Below, piece after piece: positions 1 through 6,578 of a stretch of 9,188 nt of DNA. Both the position numbers and the translations under genes were made by a program. Under the pieces are notes generated by a model. That model saw only the letters and a program-made list of their open reading frames with translations. It ran no database searches and was not told the DNA's origin. The stretch's first letter is position 1. Every line of letters starts with the position of its first letter. Source of the stretch: Acidobacteriota bacterium (GTDB lineage: Bacteria; Acidobacteriota; Terriglobia; Terriglobales; Acidobacteriaceae); contig JAJYAE010000174.1 in the NCBI GenBank assembly GCA_021779695.1, positions 1 through 9,188 of the forward strand. Direction: 5' to 3'.

Positions 1-1715
1 CGTGCATTCCTGGAAAGGCTGATCTTAAGCTGACGCGCAATGTCGACGGTCAGGTAGAGGGTAGGCCCGGTCCGGACGAAGTACTTTATGACCGCTTTGA
101 GGCTCTTCTCCCCCAGCCATTGCCTTCAACGTATCGCACATGGTTTGCGCCAACGGTCCAAGGCTTTGCACTGCGAATCATCACCGGGAGGCGGGAGACC
201 GAAGCCGTCTTCTTCCCTTCAGACCAGGGCACTCTGGACAACCCTGCACCCCAGTCGCTGACCCCGACCGACGACGGTGCCTTACTGCTGCTCAAGAAGG
301 ATACGGGACTGACCTCTTCCCTCGATGTTCTTAAGGGCGTCGTGGAACTCGCCGGTGGCCGTGCATTCAACGTTGCTGCAAAGCCCGGCGCAATCGAGCC
401 CGCATTGCTTCGCGCTGCCACAGCAGCCGCGGCAGCAGCAACTGCACCCGCGATTTCCCAACTTGCGGTTCCAGCTCAGGAGTCGCATCCTCAGGATCAT
501 TCTCTGTGGGGGATCTCCGGTCTTGCATTTCTTGGTGGCATTCTCTTGAACCTGATGCCGTGCGTTTTCCCGGTCTTGTTTCTCAAGGGATTGGCGCTTG
601 TTCGTTCCGGCCATGCGGAACAGGAAACTCTTCGCAGACATGGATTCGTTTACACGGCGGGCATCCTCGTTTCGTTTTGGATACTGGTTGGCGTTCTCCT
701 CAGCTTGCGCGCAGCAGGTGCCGTAATCGGGTGGGGATTTCAATTCCAATCCCCGGTTTTTCTCGAATGGATGGCCGCGTTCCTGTTCTTTCTGGGACTG
801 TCGCTCGCAGGGCAATTTGACCTAGGTCTATCTCTCACAAGCGCGGGAGGGACGCTGGCGGCGAGGCAGGGTTACACGGGTAGCTTCTTCACGGGCGTTT
901 TGGCAGTCATTGTGGCAACGCCATGCACGGGGCCGTTTATGGCCGCCGCGATTGGGTACGCGCTTTCCCAGCCCGCGCTGGTGACCTTCGCCGTCTTTAC
1001 GTCGCTCGCGCTCGGTTTGGCTGCTCCCTATGTAGTGCTCACATTGCAGCCTGCGTGGACGCGTGTACTGCCCCGTCCCGGAGCCTGGATGGATGTCGTG
1101 AAACAGGCGACATCGGTGCCAATCTTTGCGTTTGTCATCTGGCTCGCGTGGGTGCTTGCGCAGGCGTATGGAGCGGCGCTACTCGCAATGTTGCTGGTTT
1201 GCTTTCTGCTTCTGGCGATCGCAGGATGGTTTCTGGGCAGATGGCAGACCCGTCGATGGGCCACTGCGGTTGCCGCAGCACTGGTGCTGGTGGTTGCGTT
1301 TCTCGGCTACTATGCGCCACACCTTTTTGCCGGTGAGGCGCAGTCTCCGGCCGCGTCATCGCGCAACGGCATCTGGGAAACGTGGTCGCCAGATGCCGTG
1401 CGAAAATACAGTGCGAGCGGCCGCCCCGTCTTCGTGGACTTTACGGCAGGCTGGTGCCTGAGCTGCCAGGTGAATGAGCGGGTCGCTCTTGATCGCCCGG
1501 ATGTGCAAGAAGCCTTTCGGCAAAATCATGTGGTGCTGTTGCGCGCCGACTGGACACGTCATGATGAGGCCATTACGGAGGCGCTCACGGCGCTTGGCCG
1601 CGACGGGGTACCTGTCTATGCGTTGTATCAACCGGGCCAGAACTCTCCGCAACTACTGCCTCAGGTCCTCACGCCCGGAATCGTGCTGGATGCGCTTGCA
1701 CGACTAAAGCGTTGA
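1..1715 (+). CDS. dsbD: Thiol:disulfide interchange protein DsbD family, 5'-truncated by the window edge
   Basis: Membrane electron carrier that takes electrons from cytoplasmic thioredoxin and passes them to periplasmic thiol proteins. The frame is open from base 3 with no stop, so the true start lies outside the window; 570 residues are visible. Residue 1 is a cysteine in CIPGKADL, which resembles the end of the N-terminal DsbD domain and may be its second redox cysteine. The central domain (about 167-440) has eight hydrophobic segments and carries the two expected cysteines: C187 in MPCVFPV and C308 in ATPCTGP. The C-terminal thioredoxin-like domain (about 455-570) has the redox motif WCLSC (C485, C488) and a GVP cis-proline loop near 537. 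All three modules look intact where visible. The downstream neighbour rarA converges on it, so the transcript ends here. A TTG at 120 is in frame but is internal: the homologous region continues upstream of it. Confidence 0.93.
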   Translation, partial: CIPGKADLKLTRNVDGQVEGRPGPDEVLYDRFEALLPQPLPSTYRTWFAPTVQGFALRIITGRRETEAVFFPSDQGTLDNPAPQSLTPTDDGALLLLKKDTGLTSSLDVLKGVVELAGGRAFNVAAKPGAIEPALLRAATAAAAAATAPAISQLAVPAQESHPQDHSLWGISGLAFLGGILLNLMPCVFPVLFLKGLALVRSGHAEQETLRRHGFVYTAGILVSFWILVGVLLSLRAAGAVIGWGFQFQSPVFLEWMAAFLFFLGLSLAGQFDLGLSLTSAGGTLAARQGYTGSFFTGVLAVIVATPCTGPFMAAAIGYALSQPALVTFAVFTSLALGLAAPYVVLTLQPAWTRVLPRPGAWMDVVKQATSVPIFAFVIWLAWVLAQAYGAALLAMLLVCFLLLAIAGWFLGRWQTRRWATAVAAALVLVVAFLGYYAPHLFAGEAQSPAASSRNGIWETWSPDAVRKYSASGRPVFVDFTAGWCLSCQVNERVALDRPDVQEAFRQNHVVLLRADWTRHDEAITEALTALGRDGVPVYALYQPGQNSPQLLPQVLTPGIVLDALARLKR

Positions 1716-1794
1716 GCCCTGACCTGTCTTTCATCGATATTTTCTGAGCAATTGTCTCGATTCAATTGACCCGGCACCGATCAGCGGTTTTGTC

Positions 1795-1817
1795 CGCGGG
1801 TACACGCACATCCCGCG
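1795..1817. terminator. Possible GC-rich hairpin in the dsbD/rarA convergent gap
   Basis: The 208-base gap between the converging dsbD and rarA genes holds no convincing gene. Its clearest structure is CGCGGG (1795-1800) pairing with CCCGCG (1812-1817) around an 11-base loop. No T-run follows on either strand, so it is a weak intrinsic-terminator candidate. It could help stop transcription from both sides, or be chance in GC-rich DNA. Confidence 0.25.
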
Positions 1818-1923
1818 CTGCAGGGTTCCGCGTTACTGCGACATCAAAGCATTTCTGCCCTGTGCCGTCGTGTGCTCCGCCAGTTGCGCAGAATCCTCAT
1901 GAGGGGTGGCTTTTCGAATGAGT

Positions 1924-3270
1924 CTAACGGCCTTCAGAAGGACCTCGCTTCGCTGCGCGGATCTTTCGGATCTCATCCATACGCTCCGCCAGTCGCTTTT
2001 CTCGGCCTTCCTCTGTGGGCTTGTAGTAGGAATGGCCGCGAAGCGCATTGGGTAGACAGTCCATATCGGCCACACGATTCTCCTCGTCGTGCGCATAGCG
2101 ATACCCCTTGCCATATTCCAGCTCCTTCATTAAGCGTGTCGGAGCATTGCGTAGATGGAGAGGAACAGGCTCTTGGCGGGTCTGTTCGACATCCTGGAGA
2201 GCCGCGCCATAGGCGAGGTAAGCAGAATTGGATTTAGGAGCAAGGGATAAGTAGATAACCGCTTCGGCCAGAGCGAGGTCCCCTTCAGGAGAGCCGAGGA
2301 ACTCCATTGTCTCTTTCGCAGACAGACAGAGATTGAGCGCCTCAGGAGCAGCCAGACCGATATCTTCCACCGCCATGCGCACCACGCGACGCGCCAGGTA
2401 GAGCGGGTCTTCGCCTGCGCTGAACATTCGCGCGAGCCAATACAAGGCTGCATCTGCGTCGGAGTTGCGTACGCTCTTGTGGAGAGCTGAGATGAGGTTG
2501 TAATGCTCCTCGCCCGATTTGTCGTACACCAGCACGCGTTGCTGAATTGCTTCGGATGCAACGGCTTTGTCGATACGCTTTGTCCCGGCCTGAGCAAGCT
2601 GCGCGGCCACTTCGAGAGTGTTGTAAGCGTTCCTGCAATCGCCGCTGGAGTAGCCGGCGATCAGTGCAAGGGCATCCTCATCGACCAGCAACTCCATCGC
2701 GCCGAGTCCTCGTTCACAATCCGTGGCTGCGCGTCTCAGCAATGCCACGATGCGCTCCTCACTCAAGGGCCGCAACACGTACACCCGGCACCGCGACAAG
2801 AGCGCGGAAATGATTTCGAAGGATGGATTCTCCGTCGTTGCACCAATAAGGCGGATCGTCCCGCGCTCTACATAAGGGAGAAATGCGTCTTGCTGTGCTT
2901 TGTTGAAGCGGTGAATCTCATCGACAAACAGAATGGTGCGCGAATGCATCTCTGCCGCTTGGGCTGCGGTGGCCATCACCTGCTTGATTTCCTTAATTCC
3001 GCTGAGGACGGCAGAAAACTCGACAAAATTCGCGCGCGTCTTTTCAGCGATGATCTTGGCCAGAGTTGTTTTGCCCACCCCCGGCGGGCCCCAGAAGATC
3101 ATTGAACTCGGGTCATCGCGCTCTATCTGCACCCTGAGCGGCTTGCCCTGCCCGAGCAGATGCTCTTGACCGCTGTACTCTTCCAGAGTCCTCGGGCGCA
3201 TGCGCTCCGCCAGGGGGGCGTATCCAGTTCTCTCTGCAGGCCCTTCCGGTTCGCCGTCGAACAGGCTCAT
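1924..3270 (-). CDS. rarA: Replication-associated recombination protein A (RarA/MgsA), AAA+ ATPase
   Basis: Cytoplasmic clamp-loader-like AAA+ ATPase (WRNIP1/Mgs1 family) that acts at stalled or damaged replication forks. The 448 residues match the usual family length. Visible motifs: Walker A GPPGVGKT (61-68), Walker B ILFVDEIH (113-120), sensor 1 GATTENPSFE (143-152), a probable arginine finger in SRCR (159-162) and a sensor-2-like GDCR (210-213). The C-terminal half has the conserved tetramerisation-region segments, including DADAALYWLARM (271-282) and the late tract around LRNAPTRLMKELEYGKGY (373-390). The ATG at 3270 lies inside the stop of the upstream RNA methyltransferase gene (ATGA, four-base overlap), so the two are very probably co-transcribed and translationally coupled. 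A GAGG lies about 10 bases upstream of the start. Nothing is missing or shifted. Confidence 0.96.
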   Translation of the reverse strand: MSLFDGEPEGPAERTGYAPLAERMRPRTLEEYSGQEHLLGQGKPLRVQIERDDPSSMIFWGPPGVGKTTLAKIIAEKTRANFVEFSAVLSGIKEIKQVMATAAQAAEMHSRTILFVDEIHRFNKAQQDAFLPYVERGTIRLIGATTENPSFEIISALLSRCRVYVLRPLSEERIVALLRRAATDCERGLGAMELLVDEDALALIAGYSSGDCRNAYNTLEVAAQLAQAGTKRIDKAVASEAIQQRVLVYDKSGEEHYNLISALHKSVRNSDADAALYWLARMFSAGEDPLYLARRVVRMAVEDIGLAAPEALNLCLSAKETMEFLGSPEGDLALAEAVIYLSLAPKSNSAYLAYGAALQDVEQTRQEPVPLHLRNAPTRLMKELEYGKGYRYAHDEENRVADMDCLPNALRGHSYYKPTEEGREKRLAERMDEIRKIRAAKRGPSEGR

Positions 3271-4109
3271 TGTCTTTCGCCTCGATTTGAAGAAGGCAAC
3301 TCCCCTGCCGCCCTCTTTCGGCGTTGCCGCGCCGCCTCATACAAAAGTACACTTGCGGCCACCGCGGCATTCAGGCTTTCCACCGGGCCGGGGCAAGGGA
3401 TCGTGACCACCCCGTCCGCACGAGCAATCAGCGCTTGGTCCAGCCCGCTGCCTTCGCTTCCGATCAGCAGCGCGGTCGATCCCGTCAGAAGGAGATCCAT
3501 GGCCGATGGAGCCTCGCGCGTTTTGGTCGCCAGGATTGTGACTCCCATTTGGTGCAACTGGGTAAAACAGTCCTCAATACTCATTCGAAATTGGGGCAAC
3601 CGAAACACGCTGCCCGCCGAGGCACGCACTGCTTTGGGATTCCAGGTGCTGACCGTCCCTGGCAAGCTGATCAATCCCGTCGCGCCAAAGGCTTCGGCTG
3701 AGCGAAGAATGGTCCCCAGATTCCCAGGGTCCTGGATTCCGTCGAGTACCAGAAAAAGCGGAATGTGCTCACCATCGCTCTCGGATACGCTGGGCCAATT
3801 CCATGCAGGCTGACGAATCAATGCTGCTACGGGTTGCGGGCTCTCCGTAGTGAGGGAGTCGATCAGATTTTCTCGGGGAAGTAGGAGGACCTCCGTGTCC
3901 TTCGCCAAGTTAATATCGTCCAGCAGTTGCTCCGATCCCAGTGCAGCGAAAACAGAGTGAATCTGAAGCCCAGCCTTGACCGCTTCAGCAAGCAGATTCG
4001 GGCCTTCGATAGCGACCGCCCCTTCGGCGGTGCTTCCGCCAGTGCGCAAGGCTCGACGTAGTTCCTTTAAGCGCGAGTTTTGCCGACTCTGTACAATGCG
4101 GGTAGACAT
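3267..4109 (-). CDS. TrmH/SpoU-family RNA 2'-O-methyltransferase
   Basis: SAM-dependent methyltransferase of the SPOUT class that methylates a ribose 2'-OH in tRNA or rRNA; the exact target cannot be read from the sequence. The 280 residues show an N-terminal SpoU substrate-binding region (about 30-98, starting at AIEGPNLLAEA). The trefoil-knot catalytic domain follows: motif 1 in DGIQDPGNLGTILRSAEAFG (123-142), motif 2 LIGSEGSGL (215-223), motif 3 in IPCPGPVESLNAAVAASV (237-254). RlmB-like rRNA methyltransferases are the nearest described group. The frame stays open to 4448, but the extra residues overlap tsaC on the other strand and lack family character. The ATG at 4109 (MSTRIVQSRQN) gives a normal family N-terminus; an ATG at 4133 is an alternative. 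The ribosome site is weak for both. It is the first gene of the operon with rarA. Confidence 0.92.
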   Translation of the reverse strand: MSTRIVQSRQNSRLKELRRALRTGGSTAEGAVAIEGPNLLAEAVKAGLQIHSVFAALGSEQLLDDINLAKDTEVLLLPRENLIDSLTTESPQPVAALIRQPAWNWPSVSESDGEHIPLFLVLDGIQDPGNLGTILRSAEAFGATGLISLPGTVSTWNPKAVRASAGSVFRLPQFRMSIEDCFTQLHQMGVTILATKTREAPSAMDLLLTGSTALLIGSEGSGLDQALIARADGVVTIPCPGPVESLNAAVAASVLLYEAARQRRKRAAGELPSSNRGERQ

Positions 4110-4188
4110 CTTCGTAAGCGACCACAGTCTCATAGCCGATTCTATGCTGCCCACACGGTTGTACGGGCCTTCGGGTTGGGGATCACTT

Positions 4189-4204
4189 GCACCGCCGGTG
4201 GTGC
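4189..4204. promoter_or_regulatory. Dyad in the divergent trmH-like/tsaC spacer, candidate operator or promoter region
   Basis: The 150-base spacer between the divergent starts at 4109 and 4260 must hold promoters for both operons. GCACC (4189-4193) and GGTGC (4200-4204) form an inverted repeat with a six-base gap. A -35-like TTGCAC (4187-4192) overlaps its left arm, with a poor -10-like TAGCTT 17 bases on (4210-4215), pointing toward tsaC. No good minus-strand promoter was seen. The symmetry is short and could be chance. Confidence 0.22.
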
Positions 4205-4246
4205 TGTGATAGCTTCCGTCTTTGTGGCATCTCGAAATTGGGAACC

Positions 4247-4262
4247 GAGGTAAGCCTTCTTG
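4247..4262 (+). promoter_or_regulatory. Ribosome binding site that fixes the TTG start of tsaC
   Basis: GAGG at 4247-4250 sits nine bases before TTG at 4260-4262. An in-frame TAA at 4251-4253 closes the frame just upstream, and no ATG or GTG lies between it and the TTG. The TTG is therefore the first possible start and has correct spacing. Confidence 0.75.
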
Positions 4263-4904
4263 TCCGCAGAGATTTTGCGTGTCCATCCCGATGAGCCTCA
4301 GCCGGATCGGATTGATTACATTGTCTCGTGTCTTCGTAAGGGAGATGTTGTCGCTCTCCCAACCGACACGTTTTACGGACTCGCTGTCGACCCTGTAAAC
4401 CTGCATGCTGTAGAACGTATCTACCAGATCAAGACCCGCCAAAAGCATAAGCCGTTGTCGTTGCTCATTTCGGGGCTGGCCCAGGCGTACACGTTGGTCC
4501 GAGACGCGGATTCAATGATGGATCGCCTCGCCGACAAATTCTGGCCAGGACCCCTGACGATCATTGTTCGGGCCAGCAGCAAGCTCCCTCTTCGCTCCAC
4601 AGCCAATACAGGCAATGTTGCTTTGCGCGTTCCAGATGCCGCCATTCCTCGCGCCGTCGTGGAGCGCTTGGGCCTGCCGATCACTGCCACATCGGCAAAC
4701 CTGCAAGGGGCTTCAGAATGCACCCATGCCGCCTGCGTGCGCGATCAACTGGGCGATCGGATTCCCCTCATCATCGATGGCGGCCCCACGGGCAGATCGC
4801 AGCCCACCACGATCGTCGATCTCTCGCTCGGCCCTGGGCGGTGGGAAATTTTGCGCGAGGGTGCAATCCCCACGCATGAGATTGTCATGGTCCTCCAGCG
4901 TTAA
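4260..4904 (+). CDS. tsaC: L-threonylcarbamoyladenylate synthase (TsaC/YrdC/Sua5 family)
   Basis: Cytoplasmic enzyme that makes threonylcarbamoyl-AMP from threonine, bicarbonate and ATP, the first step of N6-threonylcarbamoyladenosine (t6A37) formation in ANN-decoding tRNAs. The 214 residues form a single YrdC domain without the extra Sua5 C-terminal domain. Visible motifs: LPTDTFYGL (33-41), KTR and KHKPLS (58-67), WPGPLT (95-100), ALRVPD (121-126), TATSAN (142-147), DGG (173-175), TTIVD (183-187), REGAI (199-203). Having both KxR and SAN favours a true TsaC over the YciO paralogue. The start is TTG, forced by an upstream in-frame stop and supported by GAGG at 4247. The next gene begins 9 bases after the stop, so the two form a likely operon. 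It is transcribed divergently from the TrmH-like gene. Confidence 0.93.
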   Translation: MSAEILRVHPDEPQPDRIDYIVSCLRKGDVVALPTDTFYGLAVDPVNLHAVERIYQIKTRQKHKPLSLLISGLAQAYTLVRDADSMMDRLADKFWPGPLTIIVRASSKLPLRSTANTGNVALRVPDAAIPRAVVERLGLPITATSANLQGASECTHAACVRDQLGDRIPLIIDGGPTGRSQPTTIVDLSLGPGRWEILREGAIPTHEIVMVLQR

Positions 4905-4913
4905 CGTGGAAGT

Positions 4914-5531
4914 ATGCGCAGCCAGCCAGGCCCAAAGCGGCATCGTGGAGCATCGATCCTGGTGGCAGGTCTATGCGCCTTTCTTGGCCTGGCACTTGTC
5001 TGGAGCGCATGGCTCTATCGCCGCATAGAGAGTTTCGCTGGGAAAGATGAAGCCGTACCTTGCGACGCAATCGTTGTCTTTGGTGCGGCAGAGTATGATG
5101 GCAAGCCATCGCCTGTGTATCGTGCGCGGCTTGATCATGCGCTGAAGCTATACCGAGGCGGATTTGCCCCCCTCATCGTAACCCTCGGCGGAGATGGCGG
5201 CGACGCATTCTCTGAGGGGGGCGTAGGGCGCGAATTCCTGATGGCTTCCGGTGTGCCGGAATCGTCCATCATCGCAGAGACCCATAGCCGCAGTACCGTC
5301 GAATCCGTTCGACGCCTTGCCGCGATTGCACGCGCCAATGGCTTCCGGCGCATGGTGGTCGTCAGCGATGCCACGCACCTCTTTCGCATCCATGCCATCT
5401 GCCAGGCATTTGGTTTATCGGTTGTCACCTCGCCGCGCCCACGGGTGGCAGTGGAATCGAACCCTTCCGATCTCGGCCCGATACTGCATGAGATTCTGAG
5501 TTACACCGCGTGGCGGCTCCACATTGAATGA
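4914..5531 (+). CDS. YdcF family protein (DUF218), membrane-anchored
   Basis: A 205-residue protein with a short basic N-terminus, one membrane helix (about 13-34) and a DUF218 domain (about 50-195) probably facing the periplasm. Family motifs are clear: DAIVVFGAAEYDGKPSPVYR (51-70), LIVTLGG (87-93), SRSTVES (125-131) and SDATHLFR (151-158). The family is poorly understood. E. coli members include YdcF, SanA and ElyC; ElyC affects peptidoglycan and undecaprenyl-phosphate metabolism, and YdcF is reported to bind SAM. The substrate here is unknown. It follows tsaC by 9 bases and probably shares its transcript. The start is somewhat uncertain because the GGAAG at 4908-4912 is only one base from the ATG. 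It converges with the DUF92 gene, only 13 bases away. Confidence 0.88.
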   Translation: MRSQPGPKRHRGASILVAGLCAFLGLALVWSAWLYRRIESFAGKDEAVPCDAIVVFGAAEYDGKPSPVYRARLDHALKLYRGGFAPLIVTLGGDGGDAFSEGGVGREFLMASGVPESSIIAETHSRSTVESVRRLAAIARANGFRRMVVVSDATHLFRIHAICQAFGLSVVTSPRPRVAVESNPSDLGPILHEILSYTAWRLHIE

Positions 5532-5544
5532 GTCTTATCTCGCC

Positions 5545-6432
5545 CTATCGCGAGAACCGCAGCAGCACCGAGATCAACCCAATCGCCACAGTTGATGCAC
5601 AGGCAGTCGAGAGAAAATTCACGGCGTCGTTATTAAGTCGACCGAGACGTTCCAGGGTCGCTCCCAGCAGACTATCGAAGAAGAGCCCTGTCATTGCGCC
5701 GATCCATGCGAGCCAGAACACCTGGGAACCAGCATGAAGTGTCAACGTCCCTATCCCCGCTACGATGCCGGCAGCCATCCCCCCGGCAACTGTTCCCGCC
5801 AGACTGATTGCGCCATCCGTACCAGGCGCTACGGGCCGAAAAGTCGTGATCAGGCGTGGCTGTCCGTTGGCCAGTTGGCCCAACTCCGACGAGATGGTGT
5901 CAGCCGCTGCCTCCGCCAGTGATGCTAGAAATGGCGCCGCAAGCAGGGCAGGAAAGTGCTTCAATCCCGTCATCCAGTCACGATCCATGAGCCAGGCTTG
6001 CGCAGCGCCGTTGGCAATCAGGGCGGCCATCCCCAGATTGGCTGCCACCTGAGCAGCCTTGCGCCCGCTGCGGCTCTCTACGGTGCCAAGCAGTTCCTTC
6101 TTTCGGCGTCCGATGCGTGTCGTAATCGAAGTGAGAATCAAGAGGGTTAATACGGTGGGTAGTGCGGTCTCCAACGAGGAATAAGGTACGCGAGTCGTCG
6201 CCAACATGAGGCTGCAGCAAATGGCGCCACCGGTCATCGCCGCAGCTGGCGTGGCGGACCCACTTTTCCAGGCAAGGATGCCCAACGCTGCGCTCAGGAT
6301 GAAAGTCCAGAATGCGATCTTGGGGAACTGAGCCACCCACCAGGAGCCTTCCAACACCAGGTCGGCCCCTATGGCAGGGACAACCATCAACAAAATCGCT
6401 TTCGATTGCCAGTCAAGTCGCTCCCGGGTCAC
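5545..6432 (-). CDS. DUF92 family integral membrane protein (relative of phytyl-phosphate kinase VTE6)
   Basis: A 295-residue polytopic membrane protein, largely hydrophobic throughout. Characteristic family blocks are present: AEAAADTISSELG (173-185), RLITTFRPVAPGTDGAIS (193-210), GLFFDSLLGATLERLG (249-264) and NNDAVNFLST (267-276). The plant member VTE6 is a phytyl-phosphate kinase of tocopherol and phylloquinone synthesis; most bacterial members have no assigned substrate. An isoprenoid-phosphate kinase role is possible but is inference. The start is GTG at 6432, the first start codon after an in-frame stop at 6547-6549. Its AAGGA lies directly against the GTG with no spacer, so an ATG at residue 16 (6387) is a possible alternative. 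The gene stands alone on its strand, divergent from the lipoprotein gene and converging with ydcF. Confidence 0.88.
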   Translation of the reverse strand: MTRERLDWQSKAILLMVVPAIGADLVLEGSWWVAQFPKIAFWTFILSAALGILAWKSGSATPAAAMTGGAICCSLMLATTRVPYSSLETALPTVLTLLILTSITTRIGRRKKELLGTVESRSGRKAAQVAANLGMAALIANGAAQAWLMDRDWMTGLKHFPALLAAPFLASLAEAAADTISSELGQLANGQPRLITTFRPVAPGTDGAISLAGTVAGGMAAGIVAGIGTLTLHAGSQVFWLAWIGAMTGLFFDSLLGATLERLGRLNNDAVNFLSTACASTVAIGLISVLLRFSR

Positions 6433-6546
6433 TCCTTGATGGTAGCGTGCCTCTCCAGGCCAGCCTGTGATTTGTTCGCTCCAAAAGCAGCAAGTCTGCC
6501 TGGATAAAGCGCGGGCGAACCAGATGCCTCGGGCCCGTCCGCTGAT

Positions 6547-6563
6547 TTACAATCACCTTGTAA
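6547..6563. promoter_or_regulatory. Perfect inverted repeat before the lipoprotein gene, overlapping a -10-like hexamer
   Basis: TTACAATCACCTTGTAA is a perfect 6-5-6 dyad (TTACAA/TTGTAA) ending 15 bases before the ATG at 6579. Its left arm contains TACAAT (6548-6553), a good -10-like hexamer for the lipoprotein gene, although no TTGACA-like -35 is seen 17 bases upstream. A repressor bound here would cover that promoter. The 146-base spacer is shared with the divergent DUF92 gene. No named regulator can be assigned. Confidence 0.35.
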
Positions 6564-6578
6564 GCAGGAACTCATTGA

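Noticed and set aside
282..815. Minus-strand 177-codon frame opposite dsbD
   Set aside because: Lies wholly antisense to a clearly conserved DsbD region; its translation has no recognisable domain and looks like a GC-driven shadow.
1749..1768. Two copies of CAATTG eight bases apart after dsbD
   Set aside because: CAATTG is a self-complementary hexamer, so two nearby copies are weak evidence, and no T-run or promoter context supports a role.
1895..1904. Ten-base palindrome CCTCATGAGG just past the end of rarA
   Set aside because: It leaves at most a three- or four-pair stem, too short for a terminator, and could be chance.
1716..1923. Possible tRNA or small RNA gene in the dsbD/rarA gap
   Set aside because: No cloverleaf, T-loop-like GTTCRA with matching arms, or CCA end was found by eye.
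2503..3813. Long plus-strand frames (2503-3105 and 3160-3813) opposite rarA and the RNA methyltransferase
   Set aside because: Both are antisense to genes with intact family motifs, and their translations match nothing I recognise.
4110..4448. 113-codon upstream extension of the RNA methyltransferase frame
   Set aside because: It overlaps the start of tsaC on the opposite strand and has no family-like sequence; the protein family begins near MSTRIVQSRQN at 4109.
6439..6507. 22-codon plus-strand ORF in the divergent DUF92/lipoprotein spacer
   Set aside because: No ribosome binding site precedes its ATG and nothing couples it to the next gene, unlike the tlyA leader ORF.
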